A stretch of DNA of 64,000 nucleotides from Trichoplusia ni. Its lineage: Eukaryota > Arthropoda > Insecta > Lepidoptera > Noctuidae. Shown here piece by piece: positions 34,610 through 47,700 of the stretch. The stretch is from NCBI RefSeq assembly GCF_003590095.1, contig NC_039479.1, positions 3,038,001 to 3,102,000 on the forward strand, written 5' to 3'. The translations under genes were made by a program, and so were the position numbers. Within the stretch, counting starts at the first letter, position 1, and each line of letters begins with the position of its first letter. The notes below the pieces were generated by a model, which saw only the letters and a program-made list of their open reading frames with translations, did no database searches and was not told the origin of the DNA.

Positions 34610-35154
34610 GTAATGTGTTTTAAAAACCAATAGAATCAATTTAAATTCACCTTTTCCTACCCAGATTTCTATAGAAGAACAATTCTTTTTATTACAATAT
34701 TACCTTTGCTTTAGATCCCTGGTAACAGAACTAATATATGTAAACAAATTCAACACCGCTTTGTAACTTACTTACATATGACAATTATCTCATGTCTACA
34801 GAGGTAGGGTTAGCGAATGAAGTACTTCATAACGTAAGTAAAGCCGCAAAATGTACATAAAGCTTACATACACACACATAAACGCATATACACACACATA
34901 TACAAGTTTAGAGCAGTCTCCATGAGTCTTAAGACCACGGCAAGTGTTCCCTGTGTGAAACAATCCAATTTTAAGTTAAATGAAGTTAAGCGTGCCCTCA
35001 TAATTATCAAGTAACAGGGTCTGACGTAGGCTACTGTGTAAATAATGTATGTACCTATAGGTGTAGTGAGTATATGTTGGGTAGGTTATGTACTGTGAAG
35101 TAGGTACTTCGATCGTTCTGTGTAGTGATTTGTGATTTTGTTTCTTTGTTTTAG

Positions 35155-35169
35155 ATGAAGAGCTATTGA
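35155..35169 (+). CDS. Possible last coding exon (five codons) of the 34518 gene
   Basis: It follows a good acceptor tract. In phase 0 it encodes M-K-S-Y and then TGA; in the alternative phase it gives (x)EELLRLPIQFVEQNL before TAG. An AATAAA lies near 35290. It depends entirely on the preceding exon being real. Confidence 0.15.
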   Translation: MKSY

Positions 35170-37511
35170 GATTACCTATACAGTTTGTGGAGCAGAATTT
35201 ATAGAGATGATATTTTAGAGTTTTCGTGAAGGTAAGGATGTACTGAGGTTTTAGCTTCTAAACATTTGGTGATTTAATAAGATACGATGGTAATAAATTT
35301 ATTTTGTACTTCAATTACAATAATACAGTCACATTCCTTTGTTTGTTAAAACTCTTCCCTATTGATTCTATTTTAAGCCGCTTCATAACAATGTGGCAAA
35401 GGTGACCAAATATGTTTTAAGGTATGGTACGAACTTGTAGAGAATCATTGCGCCGTTTTTTTCCACAGCCAAAGCACTTGTTAAGCAGCGAAGGGCGAGT
35501 GATAGAGGTGCTGTCTATTTTTAATTTTGTGAAGTGCAAAAGTACTGCTAATATAACGTTGCATAATTGCATGATTTTGATTCAAAAACATAAAATTTTC
35601 ATGAATCTGTGAATATTAACGATGCACCCACCTATTAACGTTAATCAGATTAATATGGTAAGTATGAAAATAAAACAATTAAAATCTTTAATTCGATTTT
35701 AATTTAATACACATCACGAAGTTTCGGGGTACGTGTGCAGAAGATGGCTTCGTATTTAATCAGGACAAAATGTCAATCTTACTGACAGTAGACCCTTTAA
35801 TTTCAGCGGAAGCCTTGTGGTCAGTGGCCGACCTATCGTGAAGGTTGTATACTCAAGTTTGAAAATTGAATTTACAATCCATTGTTTATTAATAAAAGCT
35901 TTATAAATGGTACTGGGGAAATAACGTGGATTAAAGAATTATCGGAGTGTTTTGCTTCGTGAGAATTTTAGTTATTTGAAATAAACGGTGGACATTTTCT
36001 TTGTTCGATTTTGAATTAGCTAATCTGTGGAACTGGTGGTCTCATATTTATTTATTTTTTTCTTTAGATAAAAGCATTGAAATGTTCAGAAGTTAATAGA
36101 CAGTATTTCTGTTTATTTGGTTTGTTTTGACGAATATTTCTGAACGACTGATTTAAAATGTATATTGTTATAATAATTTAAACTCTTTTTTACAATTTGA
36201 ATTATAACTATAAGGAAATACGATTAAATTTAAACCAGAAGGAACCCATTGTACACGATACATACACAAATAAATACAATAATAAAAACATGCATGGTGC
36301 GTGTTAATTACACTTAACATTTTTATGGGACACCCCAGCCGGGCCGCGGGCCTATTAATCACTTTGTAATTAAGTAATTTTATACAAGTTAATGGCTCTA
36401 TTAAACACTTTAAATAAAAATAAATTTAAATTAATATTTTGAATTGCTTTTATAATAAAAATAGTTTTTAAAGATCATAAGGACTGTATTCAGGTTTGAT
36501 TTTATTAAATCATACTATTTTTTGATTTGTTCGTAATTAGTGACAAAATTAATGAATTGAAATCTAATGTATATTCTAATATACATTAGATTTTCGGGGC
36601 TCAAAGGACTTGTTAGTTTACTGTGTCTAAAGTTAAAACTGTCTGTCCGTTTGTCTCAATTTGAATAATCATACATTGTGATTACATTCAGCCAAACGGT
36701 AAAATCTTAATATAATCGAATACTCTCAAAAAACCAAATAGAATTAACAACAGAATAAAAATATCTGTTAAAAAGCCTTTTTAACTAAATTTTAAACCGT
36801 CTCCAATAGGAAGGAGGTTGTCAATACGCAACTATACGTTTATTTCAAACTCGAGTTTTTAATTAAATATTTATCAGATGGTGCAATCGACGTTCACCCG
36901 ATATGAAGATTAAAACTGTTTCACAATCACCGCTAGATGTGTTGTGATACTACACAATGAAACAGGAACAGATAGGCAAAGAACAGTAACATTTTAATGT
37001 CTACTATAATACCGGTCAATTTTTAATCTCTGGGTACAGGCACAGTACAGGCCTCTTCATACGTGTGTTTTACTTCTCCTGGGTATAAAAGATTTGTTTT
37101 TTTCGAATACGTCTGTGTGGCATCCTTCATGTTTTATATTAAAAATCAGCTAAGCAGAACGAATTTCGCCGGATAATAAGTCTAATATGAGAATGGCTAT
37201 GATCACCATGCACTCTCACTTGTGAACACAATTCCATAAGTAAATACATATTCCCATCACGACGATCACTAATCCAGCTAAGATTAACCAAAAAGTATAT
37301 TAAACTATTTCCAAACTCTTAAATATCAAACCAAGTGAAGATCTAATAATAAAAGCCAAAAGTCTTCAGCAGTCTGACCACGAGTCTGCCCGGAAGCGTT
37401 ACCCCCCACGTAATATCCGCCAGCCATCAATAACGGGTCCATGTAGCTGTTACCCCTGGGTATCTATCTACCATCAAACTAAAGAATATCCAGGAACAAG
37501 GCTGAAGCTGT
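35170..37511. other. Intergenic with a perfect hairpin and degenerate SINE
   Basis: Positions 35805-35880 resemble a decayed family D SINE head (gccttgtggtcagtggcc). A perfect 34-bp palindrome lies at 36560-36593. Sequence near 36640 (ctgtctgtccgtttgtctc) matches the dispersed repeat at 30553 and 48420. Confidence 0.4.
36560..36593. repeat. Perfect 34-bp palindrome
   Basis: A 16-bp stem (aaatctaatgtatatt and its complement) with a 2-base centre at 36576-36577. It could extrude as a hairpin. No function is known. Confidence 0.75.
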
Positions 37512-37562
37512 TGTGAAAGCGAGATGCCGCTATCCTGTGTAATGGTCTATCTCGCTTGCACC
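37512..37562. repeat. Short dispersed imperfect palindrome, copy 3 of 7
   Basis: 'gtgaaagcgagatgccgc' is paired with 'tctatctcgcttgcac'. The downstream 'tactttgagagtt' also occurs after the copy at 60016, so the two share a longer flank. Confidence 0.5.
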
Positions 37563-39476
37563 TCTTACTTTGAGAGTTATTGGTACGTCTCTTGGTACCA
37601 TTGTCAGCGGTCGCGATAAACGAATTACTTCGCCTGTTTCCGCGAAGCATTGTCGTGTCCTCAGGAATGGAAGGCTATCCATCAATCAGGGTCTTGACGT
37701 GACGATTTTATGGTAGAGGGATAAAAGTTCGAGTTTGTCGTCAGGCTAAGATTTCAAAGGTACCAATAAACGTAACGGTACCTGAGATGTATAAGGAATT
37801 GGAAACTAATTTCTACCGAAGACGTTTTCCATACTAGGGATTCTCTAAACAATTATATCAAAATTGTTTCTCGCATTAATTGTACGCATTGACTCGACAG
37901 TTGAAATCTTACGTTCTTCTACATGAGCATATCATAATCGTCCCAAAACTAATATGGGTCAGAATATAACAAGGAATTGATTTTTATTCTTACAGGTTAT
38001 ACGAAACAAATGAATAAATATAAAAAAAACAAAGCAAGACTACCTCAGATACCTACCACAGAATTTGCAATTACATTTGTTCCAGTTTCAAAAGCCTGTC
38101 CTCAAAAACGTCTTTGACACTGTCGTCTTTTTAACTATTATTACAAACTATGCTGATCAGAAACTTAACATACTTATGTGACAAAAAATAAATTGTAATC
38201 TAGAACAAATTACAGAACTTCATTAAACCACGCCTGCTTTGCATTCGAGTGCAATGGGGTCGCACAAAGCTAAACAGTTCCATCGCTGGCAACATTGCGT
38301 CACTTTGCACAATCTATTCCAATTTAATTGAATTAATTCTATAGAACAAGAACGTCCACTAAAGTAATTAAATTTAAAACTATTCTATTTGCGAAATTCT
38401 GTACAATATCGAATATAAATGAACTTTTAGTATGAAACACATATATCTTACTTACATAAACACGAATCAATAATAGTTTTCCGGAAAAATCTGGATTTTA
38501 AAACATTTCGGCTTTATACCAAAATGTTTTTTTTTTCATGGAAAAATATCAACTTCCCAGTAATGTCGTTTTACATTGATATTGTTTACACAAACTGGAT
38601 ATCTGTTTTGATATTTGATAGTAGATTTTCGTAGTAGAAAAACGAAATTTAAATTTGAAAAATATTGGCATACCTATGTGACTTTTTTATTTATTTATTG
38701 AACATTATGTTATAAGGGAAATGCATGTAAAATGTAAATTATGTATCGGTATTAATCTTATAATTACCAGTTTATTCCTGGATTTTACGAAGTTTGATAA
38801 TCCCTAGCTCTTATTGAAGAAGAGTTACAACTGAGACGTAAAACAAAAGTGATAAAATTATAACATCAAATTTACAAACGCTCGCATAACGTGTTCAAGT
38901 CAGCGAATCTCGATTATCTCAAGTTTTATAACGTGTGAAATAACAACAGGACATTAATGCCTAAACGTTAACTACCTCATAATAAAAACTATGTTTTACA
39001 TATTTCAAATTACTAACTGAATCGTAATCTAGCACATTGCCAACATTTTTTTACGATTTCGTGGAACTTAGCCCGTGTATACGTACAGAACGTGTATACA
39101 CGCTAGTACGTGTCTACTATGAACAGGGAGTCGTGAAATACTCATTAGACAGCATTCTTTTATTTTTACCTGTAAGAATACAAAGATAAAAATAGATAAA
39201 GTTTAGGAGCGAGTAATGGCAGCAAACAAGTCGGCTACACGTCGCGAGCACTTCACGAGAACAGTTAACCGTTAATATAACGAGGTGTCAGAACCTTGAC
39301 ATGAATATCGCCCTTGTTTCCACACAACTTCCACAATATTAATCGTCAGCCAAGCTTATCCAAATAAATCTCACCGCCCGATACATTAATGAAATTCTTT
39401 AGACGCTATTTCTGTATGTACGCTGAACCATCGCGGGCGGCGCGAGAGGAAAAATCATATGTCAGCTGCTACTCAC
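37563..39476. other. Intergenic AT-rich DNA
   Basis: No exon or repeat family recognised. On the minus strand this would be the first part of an intron if the CpG-rich block to its right is a promoter and first exon. A short inverted pair (gtatacgtacagaacgtgtatac) lies near 39076-39098. Confidence 0.3.
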
Positions 39477-39715
39477 AATGACCAAAATACTGACAACGAC
39501 TCAAGGTTGAGCGTCCGTATAAAATGGCCGTAAGCTCGACGGATGATTGAGATAAGTCGCCGTCAAAGTTCTGTGGGGCGACGTGGCGGTACTCACTGTG
39601 CAGGCGACGGGCCGGGCTGGCGCTGGCGCTCGCAGCAGGCACTAACACTACGAGGAACACTTCACTATCAGTGGGTCAACGCGGTGAACCAGTGGAGAGT
39701 TACTGGCGTGTAAAA
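39477..39715 (-). other. Putative noncoding first exon with two donor sites
   Basis: Reading leftwards, CACA|GTGAGT lies at 39596 and CATT|GTGAGT at 39476, two strong alternative splice donors within 120 bp. The frame here resembles a secretory leader (VFLVVLVPAASASA), but it begins at GTG with an in-frame TGA just upstream and no ATG, so it is treated as 5' UTR. The coding exons would lie at lower coordinates and were not identified. Confidence 0.35.
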
Positions 39716-39826
39716 TTAGCGCGGCTGGGCGCGGAGCGGCGAGCGTCGTCGCTGTGGCAGCGGCGGGCGGCGACTGGGGCGTCTGGCCGGCGCCCGCCCA
39801 GCCGCCGCCCGCCCCGCGCCTTATCA
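39716..39826 (-). promoter_or_regulatory. CpG-rich promoter-like block
   Basis: Over about 110 bp the sequence is overwhelmingly G+C with more than 20 CpG dinucleotides, abruptly bounded by AT-rich DNA (ttatcacacaaataaaattt). On the minus strand it contains repeated GGGCGG-type boxes. It sits directly upstream of the two GTGAGT donors, which fits a minus-strand transcription start. Orientation is inferred only from those donors. Confidence 0.45.
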
Positions 39827-41875
39827 CACAAATAAAATTTATTTAATGGATAACCGGCCCGACGATGGGATGCCCATTGAAATTTTCTCGCTTTACGATG
39901 CGATTATTAATGACTTAAATGGCATTTGGCATATTGTTACCGTTCCATTACACGTTTAAGATTATCGTTTTGTTCGATCATCAAGATTGTCGAGTTATTG
40001 GTATTAAAATTGATATTAATTTGCTTCTCTATTAACTGGAAGTAGGTCACAGCCTAGTAATATGATTCTAGGAAGCGATGAAATGAATAAATTCAAACGA
40101 TAAGGCGTATTCAGATGCGGTACTGGAAGCGTACTCACGACCTCAAATAACCTAGTTTTGCTTGAAATCAGATCTATTTGTTGCAAGTCTTGTGTAGCCA
40201 TCTTTATAGGTAGCACATGCAATGAGTATTAACTAGATGTAACTTAGTTCAAACTGTTCAAAGATATTATTTTACTAATTAATAGTTAATAGACGAAGTA
40301 AATTTTGTTTTAACTATTAAATCGAAATAATAGAGTCATTATTTAAACAACACATTGCATTTACGTTAATACTTTAATTTGACAATAATGTGTTTGCATT
40401 AATTCAATATTGAAGCACAGAATTCCGGTATTCACTTTTGAATAATGTAGTAACAAAATATTTCACTTAACGTATTGTATTGTTTTTCCTTTAAAAAACA
40501 GGTTATATATCATGCCTGTCTATACGTCCTATTGCTGGCCTCTTGGGATATAGGAAATAGATTGATCTCCATGGTAACTCACTGCGGCTTAACGATATTT
40601 GCTGTTTTCCTTCACTCTTTATCAGAGGTGTCATAAAATTCTAAATAATCAAAGAGGATAACTTAACAATATTTTCAGTTACATGCAGGTGAAGTCACAT
40701 CTCCTGTATATGCATCTGAATGGCAGCCAAGCGGAGTCAAATGAAAAATAAAAGTCGGTCGCTAGGGGTCAAAGTCTCGGGTCGTCCGGTCGAGATTGGC
40801 AACTCAGAGCCACTTAAAACAAGAGCCTTGTTCTCGACGTACGAAGATAGTATGATGATGCTTTATGAGCCGGCAGAGGCTTTTAAGGTTATTTATTTGC
40901 TGTAGGAAAGAGGTAGCGATGGATAAATAGATGAGAGCTGACCTGATTTATTTTGTCCAAAAGTGGCGGCAATTGGAAATCTTAAAAAGGTTATCAGGTT
41001 ATCCACAAATTGATTTGCCACTTAAGCGGTTTTTTTTCATTTTTTAGCCTGTTTGATTCGAAATCTGTGTTGCGAGTCCGACTCGCACTTGACCGATTTT
41101 TTTCATTTAACAATCAGACAAAACAGAAAATTTTCTATGGTTTCATTTTATTATGTATAAATCATTATGGTAAAGATGTATAAGGAGTTAACTTAAGTAA
41201 TCGATTAGATACCGAAGCAACAAAATTATTGAAATTGCTTAAAAAAATGAGACACATAAGTAATCAATTACCGTGACCGTGACAACCGTGTAACAACAAC
41301 AAATCATTTGTAAAAACTTTGACCATTTAGCTATCACGGTTCTTGAGATGAAGCTTTGAATCAGATAAGCTATGCCTCAGTAATATGACTCCGTTTAAAA
41401 CCTATGTATACAGTACCTCAAATTCGACGTGTGCTACATTAAAAGGATCCATCTCATTTAATCTGATCAAGGTATTATTGGTACGGAAAATATCTAGCTA
41501 CCCTCCTTTATCAAACGCGTAGTCACGTCGCGAGGAGCGCGGGCTCTTTGATGTAGATCCAGTGCTCGTTACGAACCAAACTCTTTTGAAGAAATACTTC
41601 GACATTCTTAAAAAACATATACGTTGGTACAACATGTCTTATTAACAGGTTTATAAATAAGTTACTTTCGATAATTATGTTACCTACGTAATTATGTGAT
41701 TTTTTAAAAATATTGAATCGGATTATCGTGGAATTGTAGTTGAATGTGGTTTAGTTTTCCTGGGATTTCAACTATGTCTATACTAAAGTTTCGTTAATAC
41801 GGGCCCAGTGTTTTAGCCGTTAGAATGTTATAGACAGACCGATTCACTGCGACGTTTGTACATTTATTAATTTTA
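39827..41875. other. Intergenic AT-rich DNA
   Basis: If the CpG block is a promoter, this is its upstream region. Positions 41063-41105 (gcgagtccgactcgcacttg) are part of a dispersed repeat, also seen at 42856. A small GC-richer patch is at 41525-41550. Confidence 0.35.
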
Positions 41876-42123
41876 CTAGCTGTTCCTTGCGGCTTCGCCC
41901 ACTTGGATGTCGACTATAGCTGCCAAACAAGTCATTCCTTTTACGAAGTTTGATAAAAGTATCGCATGCTTTATTTAAAGGATTTAGCTACCTGCAAACA
42001 AAATCAGTCCATTTGTTGAGATCTGAAATCTAAAAGAATCCATCTGAAGAGGGAACAAACATACCCACATAATGTAGACTCGTACACACTCACACATCCT
42101 TTTGAATTTATAATATTAGTAGT
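41876..42123 (-). mobile_element. Non-autonomous Helitron, diverged
   Basis: On the minus strand it ends CCGCAAGGAACAGCTAG before a T, and its 5' side shows CTAATATTATAAATTC, the typical start of this group. The first bases have mutated, so the 5' limit is approximate. The body is diverged from the 1616-type copies and closer in its start to the one at 57357. Confidence 0.6.
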
Positions 42124-43519
42124 ATTAATTAACTAATTACATTATTAGCCTATCTGTACAGAACACTTAGTGTCGTGTCTCCATCACGCACTTGACTGGG
42201 TTAGCAACGTACTGGTGATTTCAACTGGATTCATAAGAATACTATTGATTTACCAACTGCTATTTCAGCAGACTGACAGCCGCAACTACCTTATGGTTAT
42301 TTTTCCACCGTTATTATTCAATTATTAGTTTAATTGACACTGATTAGGATTATTTTATCTAGTATTTATTTTGGTGACGTGAAGTTCTGACATTTGAGTA
42401 ATGTGTGATAAGCATCAGATTTTATTTGATGATTCCATGAAATATTTATTGAAATGAACATTTCTAAAGAATCTTTTGTCCCAATTGAATACCGAGATCA
42501 GAAGTTCATATAAATCGATATGTCGACAAATTCCAACATTAGCACATAACTTCACAAGTTCACAAACTCCACATGATATCGGTGTAAGTTTGATGTACAG
42601 TCGACGATAAAAGCGTTTCATATACTTATTGGATATTATTGTCACCAGTTGCTTCAAGCAGAGATTGAGCATATGTGGACAGGGGTGGTTCAGGAACAGT
42701 CATGATTAAAAATTAAGTTTTTTTCTTTTTATTTCAGGATTTAGGTAAAAGACATCAAACCATTTAAACATACTCTTTGTTTCCAAAATATGTATTTTAA
42801 AGGATGCATTTTATTGTGGTGCAGGTGTTAGAATAGTCGCTTATGTAGAGTAATAACCGGTCAAGTGCGACCCGCACTCGCGACTCATAATAGATTAAGG
42901 AAAAGCAAATCGGCTGGATGTCAAATAAAATTTCATGATGGATACCCAGAAACTTATCTCAGCAACACTTGTTCATAAATTTATTGGTGGGAGGCAAATA
43001 AATGTAAGGGGTGACACAAACTCATTTTTCATTCAACCGATTTCTTTATTTGTAGGTAAGGAACTTGACCGGAGTCTTTATTATTTTAAATCTAATCGAA
43101 TCCTCTATTACAACTGACTGTACTTGCTAAGTAGTTGGTACAAGTGTTGAATCAAGCAAATGGTAGTTACACATCTAGTTGCCTCCGCCCGTCGTAACAA
43201 TCGGTATGAAACAGTAAGACGCGCAGACAGATTTAAATTGAGTTATACATGTTCGCGACGAGTTTGATACCATGTATATGCATGCGAAAACATGCAGGAA
43301 TATGTTACAGACCATTAGTGAGACGTTACTAACTTAGTTTGCTAAATTTTCTTAAGAGCCATTAGTGGTATGAGTTGTTGTTGATGTGGTTTTTGCTTTA
43401 AGAGTAGATGGGAAAGAGAGACTTTTGCCCAGCTGTGGGAATATACAAATACATATATACGTATCTTGTGAAATGATCTTGATGAAATTATATAACATAC
43501 TCAATTACATTTTTTTCAC
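42124..43519. other. Intergenic with a dispersed repeat fragment
   Basis: Positions 42856-42930 (ggtcaagtgcgacccgcactcgcgac) match the family seen at 41063. The minus-strand frame at 42415-42672 has no ATG or family signature and is not called. Confidence 0.35.
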
Positions 43520-43690
43520 GGATTCCAAAGTGGTATAAATGCGCTACGCTCTATGCACTTCGCTTGCTCGATCCCGGCGTACTACAAGTGTTTGTGTGAT
43601 CAAAGAAGCTTTTTTCAAAGAAGTTCTGAGTCTGGGTGTTTCTGTGCATGTGTCTTTCTGTTTGTGGATTACCGCCCTAGGACCCTATAG
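43520..43690 (+). repeat. Decayed SINE, family A-like
   Basis: A residual B box (GCTCGATCCCGG), then AAGTGTTTGTGTGATC and GTTCTGAGTCTGGGTGTTTC as in family A bodies. The A box is largely lost and a short insertion interrupts the middle. Confidence 0.5.
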
Positions 43691-45073
43691 CCACGTCTTA
43701 AATTAATATAATTATTATTGTAGCTTCGACTAGATACCTTGGCAGACAAGATTCATAATGAGACCCATTGGTCGATCCGCTGATTGTTGTTTAGATAAAA
43801 TATGAGAATTTTCACAACGTTTACGAATTCATCTATGGAGTCATCTTGTATCTGGCTTCTTTCCACAAAAAGGCTGCATAACAAAATACACATGTAGGTC
43901 CGATATTATACACAATACACCTTAATCCATTGGATACATAGAACAATTAAAATTTCTTCTAAAAATAATATTCCGGGAAACATTTTTGCGGCTTTTGCAC
44001 GAGCACGGATGATTCCACAATTAATTAGCATAAAGTTTGCAATCTCGTCCACGCAGTACTGGGTAACATGAGATGTATAATTAAGGAAGGAGGATGTATA
44101 ATGTTTGTTATATTAATATAACAATCAATACTAAGGTATTGCGGGTTTTAGCGGTTTTAAGCTAATTTCGGACACGTCTTTTTCCTGATGGCGAATCATC
44201 AAATGACTCTCCCGCTTTAGGTTAAGCGGAAGAGAGTGTTGGACTTTACTTGATAGATCTCTACGAGACTTCGGAGATAAAATCACGGCTTCTCAGATAT
44301 CTATTGGAGAATCTCCATTTCATATCTTCAGGATTCCTCAGCACAAAATCCATCTTTGTCTCCGCAAAAACTATGTATAAAATCCTATCCGTCGCTTGTG
44401 CAATATACGGCCTAATATTTTATCCACAATGAGTCTGATATTTTATTAAAAATTATACATAATAATACTAAAGGTGTACATCATGAAACTTAGACTCGTA
44501 GGCGTTACACTTACACGTCCTATCCGACTTCTATAGGACACAGTAAAATATCTTCAAGTGGTTTTAAAAGCGCATCACACGAGTACTTTACGTGGAAGAG
44601 CCGAGGGGTCGTAAACGTGATGATATTCGTGTAATTCAGCCAAAGTGCAAACATTTGTAGACGTAACGATGAAATATTACTTTGAATGTTGGATGTGGCG
44701 CGACAGACGGTTTTCTGGGGGAAGGTGGCATTTGAAAATTGATAGCACTTATGACCTATTAAGGAAATTTCTATTGGTATATAAGCACTTATTATGTAAT
44801 ATAGAAAAACTATTTATATTTAAGTACTGTAATACGACAATACTTCATTTGTTAAGATACTTAAAAAACGGTCCATTATCTTCGTATGGACTTGTTTACC
44901 TTTATAAGGATGTAAACAATTGACTCTATATGAAACAAAATTAAAACAAACTTCGAGTTTTTTAAGATAAAATCAAATTATTTTTAGTTTCAGTAGACCT
45001 AAGAGAGATGCTTTCAATTACTTGTAGTTGCATGGTTCCTAAATTTCATTAGCATGAAAAAAACTCTTATCTA
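43691..45073. other. Intergenic with reversed repeat D fragment
   Basis: Positions 44170-44250 (atcaaatgactctcccgctt, then ggaagagagtgttggac) are repeat D in the reverse orientation. The frames at 44250 and 44645 have no support as genes. Confidence 0.35.
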
Positions 45074-45311
45074 TCTATATACTAATATATAAAGCTGAAT
45101 AGTTAGTTTGTTTGTTTGAACGCGCTAATCTAAGGAATTACTTGTCCAAATTGAAAAAATATTTTTGTGTTGAATAGACCATTCATCGAGGAAGCTTTAG
45201 GCTTTAAACCATCACGCTGCGACTAATAGGAAAATGTGAAAAAAACAGAGCAGGTATAAATCATAACTTATATCTTCTACCCACGGGGACGAAGTCGCGG
45301 ACAACAGCTAG
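45074..45311 (+). mobile_element. Non-autonomous Helitron (Lep1-like), internally deleted
   Basis: It starts TCTATATACTAATATATAAAGC after an A and ends ACAACAGCTAG before a T. The 238-bp copy aligns with 20064-20320 but lacks roughly 20 bases near its middle ('gagcgaagatacaaag' missing). Confidence 0.8.
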
Positions 45312-46499
45312 TAACTAATAAAAATTCAATATTGTACAAGTTTATAGAACACATGTTCCAAGAATCCTAAATTTAAACCAAAAAAGGAAAAAGAAAATGA
45401 TGATTTAACGTCGTTTTAAATATTTTCTGTTGACTCATGCACAAAGATATACGTATCTATTCATAATACTCCGAGTGGATAAAGATAAAAGTAAAGATAT
45501 ATCGTATTAGTAAACACCTGGTAACGTGATCGTCATGATGTCTGTTTATTTTGTCTATTTTTAATATGTTCCAGATAAGTAAATAAAAGCGCCTGCTGAT
45601 TTTTGCTGTCAGACGCTTGAACAGCAGCTTGCCTCACGTTATTTGATAAGTATCTAGCTGTTGCTCGTGTTCTTGCCATGGATGTCGGTCCTTACTGCAA
45701 AAATATTAACCTTATTTATGACTTTCTAGCCTGTGTACTAAAATAAGTGTTAGTTACCTCCATACCAAATTTTGTGAATAGGCAACAAAAACATACACTC
45801 ACACAGTCACGAACGCTGTCACATATGTACATACCTTCGCATTTGCAATATTTGTGAGTGCCATTGTGAATGCAAACCTTTTTTCTATAATCTCCGACGT
45901 CACCCCTTAATATTTCAACCATAAATTTTAGTTTTGTCAAGAAAACTCTGCTCTACATGCACAAGACAAGACATTTTTCGCCATAAAATATTTCCATTTG
46001 TTAAAATGCTTAATATTCCTGCATGTTGTCATCTGATCTAAATAAAACATGGGTAGGTGCTACTTATATTACAGTATATCAAACATTGAAAATCGCCCAA
46101 AACACTTGACCGTAATACCAATACTATTCAAAACAAATAATCAAAGTACGGAAACTGGATTCAGTGTCACTTATATGATACAAGTCCGAGCGAATCAAGA
46201 CAGAACACAACATTACGAAGTGCGATGCAAAGACACTTGTTAAATATTCACATATTATAATTATTCAGGAATTTGAAATTCGACGTCTTCTCATGCAATT
46301 TTCTACAAAACCGTCATTTTTCCTTTACCTTATATTCCCCTTTTTGTGATAAGCCTTTACTTTTCCCGTCACTTTGCATCCCCGCCCTCCCCTCAACATC
46401 GTTACAGGCATTATCGGAAGTATACGGCGTTCACATCTACCCGTAAAACATTTACCTGTAGATAAGGTTGGCATGCAACGCATTATGTATAATACCAGC
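45312..46499. other. Intergenic AT-rich DNA
   Basis: A minus-strand frame at 45716-45940 is Cys-rich by chance (CVSVCFCCLF) and starts at TTG. Nothing is supported. Confidence 0.3.
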
Positions 46500-46770
46500 C
46501 TATATAAGTATGTATATGCGTCCTACTGCAGGGCAAAAGATTATTCCTGACTTCCTGTATAGAGCACCACACCACGCTAGCTCTTATCTAGGTTTTCTCA
46601 CACTGTGACTTTTATCAATTTAAATATATTTTCTTTTCTAGTCTCAGACGCAATTGATAAGTGGCGAAGGAAATCACCATGACGAAACCTAGATTCCAAA
46701 TGTTGGAACTCTGAAAACCCCAAACTGCAGGATGCATGATCAACGCTAAACACCTCCGCTTAACTCAGTC
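46500..46770. repeat. Dispersed repeat F, rearranged copy
   Basis: Contains 'gcgtcctactgcagggcaaa' (one end of the family) and, 170 bp on, 'gaaatcaccatgacgaaacc' with 'tagattccaaatgttgg' (the other end). The two halves are oriented differently from the copy at 47569, so this is a composite. Confidence 0.45.
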
Positions 46771-47564
46771 ACGCTTAAGTACCTACCATTGACAAACAGA
46801 CGCTTCCGCCGTAAACTCCTTCACTACAAGAACCTTACCTTTATTTTATTGAACATAAGACAATAAAATGCTTATTACCAACAGTCAGTCACTATTATTT
46901 ATCGTAAACACGGCCGTAAAGTGGCGCCTAGCAACCCTACAAACGTGAAGGTCAAAGGGTAAGTGCGGGTCGTTTGTACCCTTTCAGCATACCAGGAAGA
47001 TCCAACTTATAGCCCATCTTCCCCTAACGAGCAAAACATAATAAAGTAATTAATGACGCCGATGAAACGAGCCTGTTTCATTACGACCTTGTTGCTTTAA
47101 CGTATTCTAGTTGTGAAGGTCACAGTGCCACACTTTAAATGTGAAAGAACTTATGCGCACGTCGGAACTCGGAAACCCTTTCATAATTTAGATTAAGACA
47201 AAAATGTATAACTGTTTATTTTGCTAAATAAATACAATTAACACCTCATGTTTTTCTCAGTACAACACGACTGTGCATGACAATATACTTTCGCTTCTTG
47301 ATAAAAGCATGAAGCTTGGTACGATACGTAAAAATATCTTGATTTGGTCAATTAGTGGACGGTACCTTAAAATTTCGCTCGGCTCTAACTCAAAATGCAC
47401 TCGAAAAGCTAATCTGTTATTTTTCACAATTTTCAGTAAATGCCTATATTGCCGAAACCGAATCGATTATACTATATTCACTCACGCTATGAACTTTCGA
47501 GATTCAACCCCAAATACTTCACAAAGCATTTTTACTTACACAATTAATAATGATAACTGGTAGC
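46771..47564. other. Intergenic AT-rich DNA
   Basis: No feature seen beyond short GC-richer pieces near 46910-46980. Confidence 0.3.
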
Positions 47565-47700
47565 CTACATGCGTCCCACAGCTGGGGACAGGCCTCTTCC
47601 CGTACCTATAGGAAAGGTTTGAGCATTTGAGCACCACGCTAAAGTGGGGTACTGTGATGAGATGCCAATATTTGGAATCCAGGTGTTTTAGAATAAATCT
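47565..47700. repeat. Dispersed repeat F, copy
   Basis: 'gcgtcccacagctggggaca', 'ggcctcttcccgtac', 'gagcaccacgctaaagtggg' and 'atttggaatccagg' follow one another, the most complete example of the family here. Confidence 0.6.

Noticed and set aside
39469..39660. Secretory-leader-like peptide MFLVVLVPAASASA at the CpG block
   Set aside because: The first codon is GTG, with an in-frame stop upstream and no ATG; treated as noncoding exon sequence.
45716..45940. Cys-rich small ORF
   Set aside because: TTG start, no signal peptide and no regular Cys spacing.
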